The notes under the pieces are model-generated. The model searched no databases. It worked only from the letters and a program-made list of their open reading frames with translations, and had not been told where the DNA came from. Positions 1 through 12,566 of a stretch of 64,000 nucleotides of DNA are shown piece by piece (position 1 is the stretch's first letter; every line of letters begins with the position of its first letter). A program made the translations under genes and the position numbers. The stretch is taken from assembly GCA_027489335.1 (NCBI GenBank), contig JAIXZX010000004.1, positions 124,001 through 188,000 on the forward strand, in the 5' to 3' direction. The DNA is from Caulobacteraceae bacterium. Its GTDB lineage: Bacteria; Pseudomonadota; Alphaproteobacteria; Caulobacterales; Caulobacteraceae.

Positions 1-186
1 CGGGCCGCCGAACCCGAAGGTCTCCACCGCCACGCCGGCGCGGCTCAGGACCTGCTGGCGAACCGGGTGCGCGCGCAGGGCTGCGGCCTGCGCCACCCCG
101 TCGCCGGCGAGCGCCAGGACCAGGTCGACGAAATAGGTCTCCGCCCCGCCTTCGCCGGCCGTTCCCAGAAGATGAAGCACGCTCAT
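1..186 (-). CDS. Glycosyltransferase family 4-like protein, N-terminal fragment
   Basis: Only the first 62 codons lie in the window; the gene continues beyond the left edge. The start ATG is at 184-186. The N-terminus (MSVLHLLGTAGEGGAETYF) matches the first beta strand and the glycine-rich GGAE loop of GT-B retaining glycosyltransferases (GT4/GT1 type), whose N-terminal Rossmann-like domain binds the acceptor. The expected role is sugar transfer during polysaccharide or glycolipid assembly, but the donor-binding domain is not visible, so substrate cannot be judged. The family call is from recognition of this short motif only. Confidence 0.6.
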   Translation of the reverse strand, partial: MSVLHLLGTAGEGGAETYFVDLVLALAGDGVAQAAALRAHPVRQQVLSRAGVAVETFGFGGP

Positions 187-290
187 GCGGGCGCGAACCT
201 AGCCTCGCTTTGGCCTGCGCCCAAGCCGCTTGATGCGGCGATCTGAAATCCCTATAACCCGCGCCTCGCGCGTCAGCGGCGCGAACCCGT

Positions 291-367
291 GGCTGGGTAG
301 CTCAGCTGGTTAGAGCGGTGGATTCATAACCCACAGGTCGGCGGTTCGAGCCCGCCCCCAGCTACCA
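291..367 (+). tRNA. tRNA-Met (CAT), elongator type
   Basis: A 77-nt cloverleaf with an encoded CCA end. The acceptor stem is GGCTGGG paired with CCCAGCT (first pair G-U). The D arm reads GCTCAGCTGGTTAGAGC, the anticodon loop TTCATAA, and the T arm GGCGG-TTCGAGC-CCGCC. The GG start and paired first base exclude the initiator tRNA. A CAT anticodon could also be lysidine-modified tRNA-Ile2. The GGCT start and A73 fit elongator Met better, but the two cannot be separated with certainty by eye. Confidence 0.88.
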
Positions 368-450
368 CGGCTTCCCGGCCGCAACAGGGTCAATCCGAGC
401 CTTCGATCTATTGGCTCCAGAGCGCGGTAGGCTCCGATCGCAAACGCACC

Positions 451-651
451 CTAATCTGGCTCGAATGCGCGCGCGTCAAAGGGCGTCTGAGGCGCCAGCG
501 TTGGGGCAAAGCAGCGCTCCAGGCAGTCGATGTGGGCGTAGAGGGCCTGCCCGGGCGGGTCCTTGCGCATGGCGACGAGGCTAATCTCGACGCCCTCGCT
601 GCGCGGCTTGTCGATGTCGGTGGCGCAGAAACAGCATTGATAAGCGAACAT
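451..651 (-). CDS. Small zinc-ribbon-like conserved hypothetical protein
   Basis: A 66-residue protein with a CCFC pair (residues 6-9) and a later HIDC pair (around residues 41-44), a spacing typical of a small zinc-binding knuckle (CxxC ... HxxC). There is no signal peptide or membrane segment. It stands alone between tRNA-Met and the next plus-strand gene. I do not know a function. The paired metal ligands and a plausible GGGGCC ribosome-binding region upstream argue that it is real rather than a chance frame. Confidence 0.55.
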   Translation of the reverse strand: MFAYQCCFCATDIDKPRSEGVEISLVAMRKDPPGQALYAHIDCLERCFAPTLAPQTPFDARAFEPD

Positions 652-854
652 CTGGGCCCCAGCCGACAGTCGTGCTCAGCAACCTATGACGACGCCTGAT
701 CTGCAGCCAGTGGCCTTCGCTCCCACCGGAGACAGACGCAGCCACAATTCGCGCCGCCGCCCAGTCTGGCCTAGGTTCCCGTCAAGACCGTCCCCTCTTG
801 CTTTTCCCCGCGTCTGAAGGCCCCTTGCGGCCTCTTGCGAGTGGGAGGCCTTCA

Positions 855-1328
855 ATGGCGCGGAATGTGTATGACGCCCCGGTGAAAAAGGGGCGCGGGC
901 TCGCCATGCTGGGGGTGGTGGGCGTCGCCGCCGTGGTGCTGATCGGCGGGGTGCTGGCCGCCCTGGGACAGCAGCGGATGGCCGCGGCCGAGCGCTGGAC
1001 GCCGCAGGGGCCGGAATGTCCCGTCTGGGAAGGTGCCCTGCCAGTCTCCAAGAGCCGTCCTGACCTGCAGAGCTTCGACTATGCCGGGGTGACGCTCGGC
1101 CGCTGGTTCGGTCACGCCAACTGCGTTGAGCTGTACAAGACCGCCCTGCCTGGCGGAGGGGTCTATCAGGCCTGTCACTTCACCGGCCCCGACTTTGTGC
1201 GGGTCAAGGTGGGCGACCAGGAGACCACCTATCGGCCGGGTGTCGGCAAGCCGGCCATCGTCACCATCCGCGACGGCGTGGCCACCTGCGCCACCGATCC
1301 GAGGGCCGCGGCGCCGGCCAAGCCTTAA
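855..1328 (+). CDS. Single-pass membrane protein of unknown function
   Basis: A 157-residue protein. The start at 855 is chosen because GGGAGG lies six bases upstream; the longer frame from 798 adds 19 residues without such a site. Residues about 14-36 form one hydrophobic helix after a basic stretch (KKGRG), so the rest of the chain is predicted to be periplasmic. That part contains several cysteines (for example in the contexts PECPVW, ANCVEL and QACHF) that could form disulfides. No family was recognised. It is followed after about 80 bases by the porin-like gene, without evidence of coupling. Confidence 0.6.
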   Translation: MARNVYDAPVKKGRGLAMLGVVGVAAVVLIGGVLAALGQQRMAAAERWTPQGPECPVWEGALPVSKSRPDLQSFDYAGVTLGRWFGHANCVELYKTALPGGGVYQACHFTGPDFVRVKVGDQETTYRPGVGKPAIVTIRDGVATCATDPRAAAPAKP

Positions 1329-1410
1329 GGAATTGGTCAGATTCTCGGCCTAGGTCCCACCCCCTAAGTTGTGATTTGCCCGCATTTCGGGCGCCCGGGG
1401 GGGATTTATC

Positions 1411-2943
1411 GTGACCAATTGGAAGACCGCGGCCTCGGCCGTGGCGCTGGGCCTCTGCCTGGCGCCCGGCGTCGTGCAGGCTCAGAGCCTGGAAGATGTG
1501 CTGGCGCGCCTGGAACGGCTGGAGCAGGAAAACCGGCAACTTCGCCAGGAGGTGGACAGCCTGAAGGGCGCAGCGCCGATCAGCGCCGCCCCGACGCCGG
1601 TGGCCATGTCGACAGAGACCGAGCCTGCGGCGACGCCGATGCGCACCGTCGAAGCGCCGGTCCCGGAAAACGACCAGGCCCGCGCCGCCGTCGAGCTGAA
1701 CTCCGGGCAGTTCATCAGCCGCGCCAGCGACGTCAGCTACCGCATGCTGGACCCCACCACCCATACCAGCCGCAAGCCGCTGATGCTGCTGGACGCCCGG
1801 CGCCAAGGCGACCTGCGCGATGGCGGGGTCTATCTGGGCGGGGCGATCACGGCGCTAGCCAACTATCAGGAGACCAACCGGAACTCCAAGTTCGGCTATC
1901 TGATGCGCCATCCCACCTCGGCCAATCAGATCGGCGAGACGGCCTCGGAGGCCGTGCTGCATTCGGCCCAGCTCAGCGTCACCGCCAATGTGACCCCGTG
2001 GATCACCGCCTATGCCGAGCTGCTCTATGATCCCGAGCAGAGCTTCGGCGCCGGCACCATCACCGCCGTCAGCCGCAACCAGGTGCAGCTGCGCAAGGGC
2101 TATGTGATGTTCGGGGACCTGGAGGAGAGCCCCTATTACGCGGCCATCGGCAAGATGGAGGCCCCCTTCGGCCTGATGGACACGGTCAGCCCGTTCACCG
2201 CCTCGACCGTCTGGCACGCCTTTGGCGGCCTCGCCTGGGGGGCGCTGGCCGGCTATTCCAAGGACGGCCTGAACATCGCCATAGAGGCGGTGCAGGGGGG
2301 CTCGCAGTTCCGCTCCCTGGCCACCTCGGTGGAGGGTACCAATGTCCCCTCCCGCCTGAACAACTTCGTCGCCGACGCCAACTACACCTTCGACCTGGGC
2401 GGGGAGGGGCGCGACCTGATGGCCGGCGCCTCCTATGTGCATGGCAGCGCCTATTGCCACGGCTTCCCGGTGGTGCACTTCAACCCGTGCGTCGACGACA
2501 ACCCGGCCTACGCCGTCTATGGCCAGCTGCATTACGACCGCTGGACCGCCAACGCCGAGTTCGCCAAGACGCTGGAGGAATGGCCGGGCACCTTCAACCC
2601 GACCCCGCCGCTCAACCAGTTCGCCGCCAGCAAGGTGTCGAGCTGGGGGGTGGGCGCCCGCTACGCCGCCGAGCTGGCCGGCCAGGAGGTTCACCTCTCC
2701 ACCGAATTCTCCACCTATGTGGCCGGACCCAAGGGCTCGCCCTGGCGGCGCCAGGATCAGCTGGTGTTCGGCCTGGCGGCCTTTCCGGCCAGCCACGTGA
2801 AGCTGTTCTCCGAGGTGGTGCTGGTGGAGGGCTATGTGCCGCTGAACTTCCTCAGCGGCGGCAACCTCGGCCCAGGCGTCAGCTGGAGCGACGCCGACGC
2901 CAAGACCCAGGTCTTGCTGGTGGGCGCCAACGTCGCCTTCTGA
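1411..2943 (+). CDS. Outer-membrane porin-like protein (LbtU-like)
   Basis: A 510-residue exported protein with a GTG start preceded by a GGGGGGGA stretch. Residues 1-25 form a Sec signal peptide ending in VQAQ. Residues about 27-52 are a short heptad coiled coil (LARLERLEQENRQLRQEV), then a Pro/Ala/Thr linker, then a long series of alternating amphipathic strands ending in the aromatic terminus VGANVAF, as expected for a beta-barrel inserted by BAM. The coiled coil followed by a barrel resembles the LbtU siderophore-porin family and other trimeric alphaproteobacterial porins. The substrate is not deducible. The gene appears monocistronic. Confidence 0.65.
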   Translation: MTNWKTAASAVALGLCLAPGVVQAQSLEDVLARLERLEQENRQLRQEVDSLKGAAPISAAPTPVAMSTETEPAATPMRTVEAPVPENDQARAAVELNSGQFISRASDVSYRMLDPTTHTSRKPLMLLDARRQGDLRDGGVYLGGAITALANYQETNRNSKFGYLMRHPTSANQIGETASEAVLHSAQLSVTANVTPWITAYAELLYDPEQSFGAGTITAVSRNQVQLRKGYVMFGDLEESPYYAAIGKMEAPFGLMDTVSPFTASTVWHAFGGLAWGALAGYSKDGLNIAIEAVQGGSQFRSLATSVEGTNVPSRLNNFVADANYTFDLGGEGRDLMAGASYVHGSAYCHGFPVVHFNPCVDDNPAYAVYGQLHYDRWTANAEFAKTLEEWPGTFNPTPPLNQFAASKVSSWGVGARYAAELAGQEVHLSTEFSTYVAGPKGSPWRRQDQLVFGLAAFPASHVKLFSEVVLVEGYVPLNFLSGGNLGPGVSWSDADAKTQVLLVGANVAF

Positions 2944-3077
2944 GGGCGCCTCTAAGCGCTTGGCTCGCGCCCTGCGCAAACCCTATATTCGAAGCCATAA
3001 GGGGCGGGCGGCGCGGTCAGCGGCGTCCGCCTTGTGGCTGAATTGCTGATGCATGAGAATATTTTGGGGATGCGACC

Positions 3078-4895
<1,818 letters not shown>

Positions 4896-4912
4896 GGCTG
4901 GCAGGCGGCCGC

Positions 4913-5833
4913 TCAGCCCGCCGCCGCCTTTTGCGCCATGTAGCAGGCGTCCCAGGACGGCTCGCCGCCGAAATGTTCCACCATCAGCTGGGTCAGGGCC
5001 TGGACCTTGCGCGGGGCGTGATCGGCCGGCGGTGGGCGCACGACATAGAGCCCCGCCTCCGGTATCGGATGATCCTGGATAAGAAGGTTCAGCTCGCCGG
5101 CGGCGATGGCGTGACCGCAGAGGAAGGTGGGCAGGACGGCGATCCCGAGCCCGGAGGTGACCGCCGCCAGCAGGGCCTGACCACTGTCGGCCTGGAATCG
5201 CGTCTTGGGCCGGATCACCAGGGCGCGGGGGCCTGAGCCGAAGCGCCAGACCTCGTCCGGCTGGCCGACGGCGGCATGGGCGGCCAAGTCCTCCGGCCGC
5301 TGGGGCGTCCCGTGGGCGGCCAGATAGCCAGGGCTGGCCACCACGGCGGCGGTGATCGTCGCGATCTTGCGGGCCACAAGGCTTGAGTCCGCCAGACGCC
5401 CGATACGGATGGCGGCGTCGAAGCGCTCGCCCACCAGATCCACGAAGCGGTCGCTGAATGAGGCCTGGATCTCCAGCCGCGGGTGACGATGGGCGAGCTC
5501 GGTCAGGACGGAGCTGAGATGGGTGGCGCCGAAGCTCAAGGGGGCGGCGATGCGCAGGCGGCCGGTGACCTCCTCGCCCTGGGCGACGGCGGCGCGGGCC
5601 GCCTCGGCGCTGGCCAGCAGGGTGTCTGCGTGGAGGCGGAAGGTGGCGCCGGCCTCGGTCAGGGCGACTCCACGGGTGGTGCGCGCCAGCAGCTGGGCGC
5701 CCAGTTCGTCCTCCAGCCGCGACAGGCGCCGGCTGATCATGGATTTGGACAGGTTGAAGCGCCGGGCGGCCTGGGTGAGGCCGCCGGATTCGGCCACCTC
5801 GACAAAGGTGCGGACGTCTTCCAGGTCGAGCAT
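4913..5833 (-). CDS. LysR-family transcriptional regulator
   Basis: A 306-residue DNA-binding regulator. Residues about 3-60 contain the winged helix-turn-helix (TQAARRFNLSKSMISRRLSRLE), and residues about 90-290 the two-lobed LysR effector domain. It is transcribed divergently from the azoreductase gene 109 bases away, the usual arrangement in which a LysR protein controls its neighbour and itself. The likely inducer is a quinone, azo compound or other electrophile, by analogy with LysR proteins next to azoreductases/NAD(P)H quinone reductases. That is inference from context. Confidence 0.88.
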   Translation of the reverse strand: MLDLEDVRTFVEVAESGGLTQAARRFNLSKSMISRRLSRLEDELGAQLLARTTRGVALTEAGATFRLHADTLLASAEAARAAVAQGEEVTGRLRIAAPLSFGATHLSSVLTELAHRHPRLEIQASFSDRFVDLVGERFDAAIRIGRLADSSLVARKIATITAAVVASPGYLAAHGTPQRPEDLAAHAAVGQPDEVWRFGSGPRALVIRPKTRFQADSGQALLAAVTSGLGIAVLPTFLCGHAIAAGELNLLIQDHPIPEAGLYVVRPPPADHAPRKVQALTQLMVEHFGGEPSWDACYMAQKAAAG

Positions 5834-5837
5834 ATTT

Positions 5838-5854
5838 GTTGCCTAATTCGGAAC
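5838..5854. promoter_or_regulatory. Candidate LysR T-N11-A box between regulator and azoreductase
   Basis: The intergenic region holds GTT-N11-AAC (GTT at 5838-5840, AAC at 5852-5854), the half-site geometry of LysR operators, just upstream of the regulator start. The inner bases are only partly symmetric, so this is a candidate only. The rest of the 109-base region presumably contains both divergent promoters. Confidence 0.3.
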
Positions 5855-5942
5855 AGTCATTCCCGCAAATCCTATCTAGTGTTGCGGATATCGAGACGCC
5901 AATTCCTGGACATCGAACACCCCCCGACGACAGGAGTGCGTC

Positions 5943-6566
5943 ATGTCCAACCTTCTCGTAATCAACAGTTCCTCGGCCGGCGAACAGTCGGTCTCGCGCC
6001 AGTTGGTGGCCACCGCGGTGGCCACGGTTCAACGCGCCGACCCGGGCGTCACCGTCGTGCGTCGCGAGCTGGGCGAAGACCCGGTGCCGCACCTCGTTCG
6101 CGACACCCTGGCCGGCGTACGCGGCGTGGCCTCGACGCCGGCCGAACATGCCGCCCGGACCCTGTCGGACACGCTGATCGCCGAGCTGCGGGCCGCCGAC
6201 ACGATCATCATCGGTGCGCCCATGTACAATTTCAGTCTGCCGACCACGCTGCGGGCCTGGCTCGACCACGTCCTGCGGGCCGGCGAGACCTTCACCTATT
6301 CCGAAGCCGGTCCCAAGGGCCTGCTGGACGGCAAGCGGGTGATCGTCATTGAGAGCCGCGGCGGCTTCTACAGCGAAGGTCCCGGTCAGGTCGCCGACTT
6401 CCAGGAACCCTATCTGCGCCACCTGCTGGGCTTCATCGGTCTGACCGACGTCACCTTCGTCCATGCCGAGAAGATCGGCTTCGGGCCTGAGGCGCGGGCG
6501 GCGGCCATCGCTGGCGCCGAGACCAGGCTGGCCGAGGTCCTCAGCAAGCACCTGGTCGCGGCCTGA
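5943..6566 (+). CDS. azoR: FMN-dependent NADH-azoreductase / quinone reductase
   Basis: A 207-residue flavodoxin-fold enzyme that reduces azo bonds and quinones by two-electron transfer from NADH via FMN. The phosphate-binding N-terminus (LLVINSSSAGEQSVSR) and the segment PMYNFSLPTTLRAWLDHVLRAGETF are hallmarks of the AzoR/AcpD family. The length equals the family norm of about 200. The start ATG follows CAGGAGTGCGTC. It is divergent from the LysR gene and probably regulated by it in response to electrophilic or quinone stress. Confidence 0.9.
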   Translation: MSNLLVINSSSAGEQSVSRQLVATAVATVQRADPGVTVVRRELGEDPVPHLVRDTLAGVRGVASTPAEHAARTLSDTLIAELRAADTIIIGAPMYNFSLPTTLRAWLDHVLRAGETFTYSEAGPKGLLDGKRVIVIESRGGFYSEGPGQVADFQEPYLRHLLGFIGLTDVTFVHAEKIGFGPEARAAAIAGAETRLAEVLSKHLVAA

Positions 6567-6608
6567 AGTCAGAGAACGGAGCGGCCAAATCGTCTCCGGC
6601 CGCTCCGC

Positions 6609-7649
6609 TCAGATTTCCAGCCGGTAGGCCCGACGCGCCGTGTCATGGAACAGGGCCGCCTTCTCGTCAGCCGAGGCGCTCGAGGCCAGCCGCTTGAACG
6701 CGTTCCAGAGGGTGGCGTAGTCGCAGGTCCCCGCATCGACCGGGAAGTTGCTTTCGAACATGCATCGCTCGGCCCCAAAGGCCTCGATGGCGGTCTCCAC
6801 ATAGGGCCGCCATTCCTGGGCGAGCGTCTCCGAAGTCGCCGGCGGCTCGGCCAGGAAGCTCTCGAAGCCCAGGAAGGGCATGGCCAGCCCGCCGATCTTG
6901 CAGACCACATTGGGGCGCTCGGCCAGGGCCGTGATGTTGTCGCGCCACACCCCGAACCGCGCCTCGCGCTGGCCGGCATAGGCGCCGATGCCCAGCGGCG
7001 TCCCCACATGGTCGAGCACGATGGTCGTGTCCGGAAAGGCGCTCGCCAGATCGACGAGGTCAGGGAGCTGAGGCTCCAGCAGCCAGGCGTCAAAGGACAG
7101 GCCGTGGCGGGCGAGGTGGGCGAATCCCGTCCGGAAGGCGTCGCTGCGATAGAGCCCGGCCGCCAGCCCGCCCAGGGGACCCAGCACCGCCGGGTCGGGA
7201 TCGTGGCGCGCGCTCTGACGAACGCCGCGGAACCGCCCGCCGCCCGCGTTCATGTGGGCCTCCAGAACCGGCGCCACCGCATCCCCAAGCGTGAGGTCGG
7301 CGTGGCCGACGATGCCGGCGCAGGCCCGGGCCTCGCCATAGAGGCCGCTGGCGCTCATGGCCGCCACACCGTTGACGAACTCGGTCTCGCCCACCGGCGC
7401 CAGGGCCTCAGGCGCGCCGGCCCGGTACATGGCGCCGCATTCGATGAAGACCGTACCCCGCACATTGTGGCCGGCGCCAAGGTCGGCCAGCAACTGGTCC
7501 AGCAGATAGTGGGGCGAACGACGCAGCAGGGCCTCGAAGCCGTGGCGCGGCGCTGGCGCGTCGGCGCCGAAGCGGCCGCGCATGTCCCACAGGTGGTGGT
7601 GCGGATCGATGATCGGCAGGTCAGGGTCTAGAATGCGCTCATGCGCCAT
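6609..7649 (-). CDS. Amidohydrolase family protein (PDC hydrolase-like TIM barrel)
   Basis: A 346-residue metal-dependent hydrolase of the Amidohydro_2 group, which includes 2-pyrone-4,6-dicarboxylate and lactone hydrolases. The N-terminal metal-ligand motif is IDPHHHLWD. Later features are an ExG strand (IECGAMY), VLDHVG before the last barrel strands, and CMFESNFPVD near the C-terminus, the usual positions of the barrel carboxylate ligands. The start at 7649 is preferred over the 61-residue longer frame because the family begins just before the HHHLW motif and a purine-rich AGAAGAGAAG lies upstream. The substrate is unknown. Confidence 0.82.
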   Translation of the reverse strand: MAHERILDPDLPIIDPHHHLWDMRGRFGADAPAPRHGFEALLRRSPHYLLDQLLADLGAGHNVRGTVFIECGAMYRAGAPEALAPVGETEFVNGVAAMSASGLYGEARACAGIVGHADLTLGDAVAPVLEAHMNAGGGRFRGVRQSARHDPDPAVLGPLGGLAAGLYRSDAFRTGFAHLARHGLSFDAWLLEPQLPDLVDLASAFPDTTIVLDHVGTPLGIGAYAGQREARFGVWRDNITALAERPNVVCKIGGLAMPFLGFESFLAEPPATSETLAQEWRPYVETAIEAFGAERCMFESNFPVDAGTCDYATLWNAFKRLASSASADEKAALFHDTARRAYRLEI

Positions 7650-7794
7650 GGTGGTCTTCTCTTCTGGTGGCGTTCCCAGCGCCGATCCAGCGACGGGTCC
7701 GTTCTGAGGCCAAAGGCTGATTGTTCTGCGGAAATCAATTCGTAGGCATTCATATGCCATCGTTCCGCCAGCAGCGCAGAACGCCGAGGCCGTA

Positions 7795-9645
<1,851 letters not shown>

Positions 9646-9739
9646 CGTGTTGGCCAGCCTGGGCGCGTGAAAGCCCTGGTCGATGGACCCTTCTGTTGTC
9701 TCGCGCGCTTCTGCGTCGGCTCCAGAGGAGGATCACGCC

Positions 9740-11842
9740 ATGGCCGACGACATCTACGGGACGCGCAACCCTGGCGCAGGGGGCGAAACCCACCAGACTG
9801 CCTCTGGCGACACGCTGGTCCTGACCACCCAGCAAGGTACGCCGGTCGCCGACGACCAGAACAGCCTGAAGATCGGCGCCCGCGGCCCGACCCTGCTGGA
9901 CGACTTCCACCTGCGCGAGAAGCTCTTCCATTTCGACCACGAGCGGATCCCCGAGCGGGTGGTCCATGCCCGAGGCTTCGGCGTGCACGGCTATTTCGAG
10001 GCCGCGGAGTCCCTCTCTGACCTGACGCGCGCGGAACCCTTCCAGAAGGCGGGGCAGCGGACGCCGGTCTTCGTGCGGTTCTCCACGGTCGCCGGCTCCA
10101 AGGGTTCGCCGGATCTGCCCAGGGACGTGCGCGGTTTCGCCGTGAAGTTCTATACCCAGGAGGGCAACTGGGACCTGGTGGGCAACAACATCCCGGTCTT
10201 CTTCATCCAGGACGCCATCAAGTTCCCCGACCTGATCCATGCGGCCAAGCCTGCGCCCGACCGCGGATTTCCGCAGGCCCAGACGGCGCACGACAACTTC
10301 TGGGACTTCATCACCCTGAGCCCGGAGTCCATGCACATGATCATGTGGGCCATGTCGGACCGGGCCATCCCGCGGTCCCTGCGGTTCATGGAAGGCTTCG
10401 GCGTCCACACCTTCCGGTTCATCAACGCCGAAGGGAAGTCGAGCTTCGTGAAGTTCCACTGGAAGCCCAAGCTCGGTCTTCAGTCGGTGCTGTGGAACGA
10501 GGCCCTGAAGATCAACGGCGCCGATCCCGACTTCCACCGCCGCGACCTGTGGGATGCGGTCGACAGCGGCCAGCCGCCGGAGTGGGAACTGGGCGTTCAG
10601 GTGTTTGACGAGGCCTTCGCCGACGAATTCGAGTTCGACATCCTCGATCCCACCAAGATCATCCCCGAGGAGCGGGTTCCCGTGCGGATCATTGGCCGCA
10701 TGGTTCTGGACAACAACGTCCAGAACTTCTTCGCCGAGACCGAGCAGGTGGCCTTCTGCACCCAGAATGTCGTGCCGGGCATTGGCTTCACCAATGACCC
10801 GCTGCTGCAGGGTCGCAACTTCTCCTATCTCGACACCCAGCTGAAGCGCCTGGGCGGACCCAACTTCACCCATATCCCGGTGAACGCGCCGCGCTGCCCC
10901 GTGCACAACTTCCAGCAGGATGGCCACATGGCCATGCGCAATCCCGTCGGCCGCGCCAACTACGAGCCCAACAGCTGGGGTGATCAGGGCGGCCCGCGGG
11001 AGAGCCCGGAGCGAGGCTATCCCCACTTCGCGGCCGCCGAATCCGGCGAGACCCGCCAGATCCGCGCCGAGACCTTCGCCGACCATTACAGCCAGGCGCG
11101 GCAGTTCTTCGTCAGTCAGACGCCGATCGAGCAGAAGCATATGGGTGACGCCCTGGTGTTCGAGCTCAGCAAGGTCGAGCGCCTGGACATCCGCGAGCGC
11201 ATGGTCGGCCACCTGCGCAACATCGATGAAGGTCTGGCCAAGACCGTCGCCACGGGGCTAGGGCTCGCCAAAATGCCCGCGGCCTTGAAGCCGGCGCGCC
11301 CGGTGATCGACGATCTCCCGGCCTCCGACGCGCTCAGCATGCTGAAGCGGCCGCTGGCCAAGTTCGAGGGCCGCAAGTTCGGCCTGCTGATGACCGACGG
11401 CGCCGATGCGGGGCTGTTCAAGGCCCTTACGGACGCCATCAAGGCCGAGGGCGCCATCTTCGAGGTGATCGCGCCGCATATCGGGGGCGTAAAGCTGGGC
11501 GACGGCGTGCTTCTGGCGGCCGACCAGAAGATCGATGGCGGGCCATCGGTGCTCTACGACGCCGTCGCGATCCTGGTGTCGGAGGAGGGCGCGGCCATGC
11601 TCTCCAAGGACAAGACGGCCAAGGACTTCGTCAACGACGCCTTCGCCCACTGCAAGTTCATCGCCCATACGTCTGCGGCCAAGGTCCTGTTCGCCAAGGC
11701 GGGTGTGGCCGATGACATGGATGAGGGCTTTGTCAGCCTCTCTTCGGCGAAGGACGCCAAGACCTTCGTTGAGACCTGTCGCGCCATCCGTCTCTGGGCG
11801 CGGGAGATGAAGGTCGACCTGGACGCCGCAGCGCTTTCCTGA
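9740..11842 (+). CDS. katE: Large-subunit (HPII-type, clade 2) catalase
   Basis: A 700-residue haem catalase dismutating H2O2 in the cytoplasm. The start at 9740 has AGAGGAGG eight bases upstream; the longer frame from 9683 lacks this. Catalytic His76 is in RVVHARGFG, the distal Asn pair is 149/150 ([12 protein letters not shown]), and proximal haem Tyr363 is in [10 protein letters not shown]. The roughly 150-residue C-terminal extension starting near [10 protein letters not shown] is the flavodoxin/DJ-1-like domain that defines large-subunit catalases, so length and domain order agree with KatE rather than KatA. A strong GC hairpin follows the stop. Confidence 0.94.
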   Translation: MADDIYGTRNPGAGGETHQTASGDTLVLTTQQGTPVADDQNSLKIGARGPTLLDDFHLREKLFHFDHERIPERVVHARGFGVHGYFEAAESLSDLTRAEPFQKAGQRTPVFVRFSTVAGSKGSPDLPRDVRGFAVKFYTQEGNWDLVGNNIPVFFIQDAIKFPDLIHAAKPAPDRGFPQAQTAHDNFWDFITLSPESMHMIMWAMSDRAIPRSLRFMEGFGVHTFRFINAEGKSSFVKFHWKPKLGLQSVLWNEALKINGADPDFHRRDLWDAVDSGQPPEWELGVQVFDEAFADEFEFDILDPTKIIPEERVPVRIIGRMVLDNNVQNFFAETEQVAFCTQNVVPGIGFTNDPLLQGRNFSYLDTQLKRLGGPNFTHIPVNAPRCPVHNFQQDGHMAMRNPVGRANYEPNSWGDQGGPRESPERGYPHFAAAESGETRQIRAETFADHYSQARQFFVSQTPIEQKHMGDALVFELSKVERLDIRERMVGHLRNIDEGLAKTVATGLGLAKMPAALKPARPVIDDLPASDALSMLKRPLAKFEGRKFGLLMTDGADAGLFKALTDAIKAEGAIFEVIAPHIGGVKLGDGVLLAADQKIDGGPSVLYDAVAILVSEEGAAMLSKDKTAKDFVNDAFAHCKFIAHTSAAKVLFAKAGVADDMDEGFVSLSSAKDAKTFVETCRAIRLWAREMKVDLDAAALS

Positions 11843-11847
11843 CCGGC

Positions 11848-11886
11848 CGCGCGCGCCATCGGCCCTCAGGGCGGACGGCGCGCGCG
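11848..11886 (+). terminator. GC-rich hairpin after katE
   Basis: A perfect 10-bp stem (CGCGCGCGCC at 11848-11857 with GGCGCGCGCG at 11877-11886) encloses a second small stem (GCCCT/AGGGC). It starts six bases after the catalase stop. There is no U-tract, so it may work as a Rho-assisted terminator or a 3'-end stabiliser. Confidence 0.5.
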
Positions 11887-11992
11887 CCCGAAGTGGGATC
11901 ACGGCGGCGTGACAAAACAGCCTGATCGGGAAACTTTCGGCCGAGCTCACGGGTTTGTGAGGGGAGTGGACAGAAACAGGAGACCCACTGAC

Positions 11993-12505
11993 ATGACCCT
12001 CAAGACCGCGTTTTTTGCCGCCGCCGCCACCGTCGCCCTGATCGGCGCCCCTGCTGCTTTCGCCCAGGACATGGACGGCGCGGCTACGACGCCGCCGGCC
12101 GTTGGCGAGCCTACGCCCGAAGGCGCCGCGACCTTCACCGACGCGCAGATCGACAGCTTCGCTGAGGCCATGACCGACATTCAGGCGCTCAATGAGACGT
12201 ATGGGCCAAAGGTCGCCGGTGAGTCCGACGCCACCGCCCGCGCCACGATCCAGCAGCAGATGACCACCGAAATGACGGCGGCCGTCACTGACGCCGGTCT
12301 GACCGCTGAGGAGTACAATCAGATCGCCGCCGCCGCCCAGGGCGACGCGACGCTTCGGACGCGTATCGGCCAGGCGATGCAGGCTGACGCCGGCGCCAGC
12401 GCCGACGCCTCGGCCCAGGCCGGGGATCAGCCCGCGACCGAGATGGACGACCAGACGCAGGACGCCGCCGATCCTGTGACCGAGGCGCCGGCTTCGGACA
12501 TGTAA
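11993..12505 (+). CDS. Exported DUF4168-domain protein
   Basis: A 170-residue secreted protein. The start at 11993 (CAGGAG upstream) gives a clean signal peptide ending AAFAQ. The longer frame adds 28 charged residues that would spoil it. Residues about 45-135 match DUF4168 (FTDAQIDSFAEAM ... YNQIAAAAQGDATLRTRI), a small helical periplasmic domain of unknown function found in many alphaproteobacteria and cyanobacteria. The tail is a low-complexity Ala/Asp/Thr/Gln stretch. A weak GGAAA-N17-GGGTTT element upstream (11929-11956) recalls EcfG-type general-stress promoters but deviates from consensus. Confidence 0.75.
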   Translation: MTLKTAFFAAAATVALIGAPAAFAQDMDGAATTPPAVGEPTPEGAATFTDAQIDSFAEAMTDIQALNETYGPKVAGESDATARATIQQQMTTEMTAAVTDAGLTAEEYNQIAAAAQGDATLRTRIGQAMQADAGASADASAQAGDQPATEMDDQTQDAADPVTEAPASDM

Positions 12506-12533
12506 AGCCTGGCGTCAGGTCAGCTTCGCCGAC

Positions 12534-12566
12534 GGGGCGCGGTTCAGCCAGGCTGAGCCGCGCCCC
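12534..12566. terminator. Convergent-gene inverted repeat
   Basis: A 14-bp stem with one G-T pair (12534-12547 with 12553-12566, loop CCAGG) lies between the convergent DUF4168 and methyltransferase genes and overlaps the last codons of the latter. Position and symmetry suggest a bidirectional transcription end. No clear T-tract is present on either side. Confidence 0.45.

Noticed and set aside
291..367. Initiator tRNA
   Set aside because: The acceptor stem begins GG with a paired first position, whereas initiator tRNAs start with an unpaired C.
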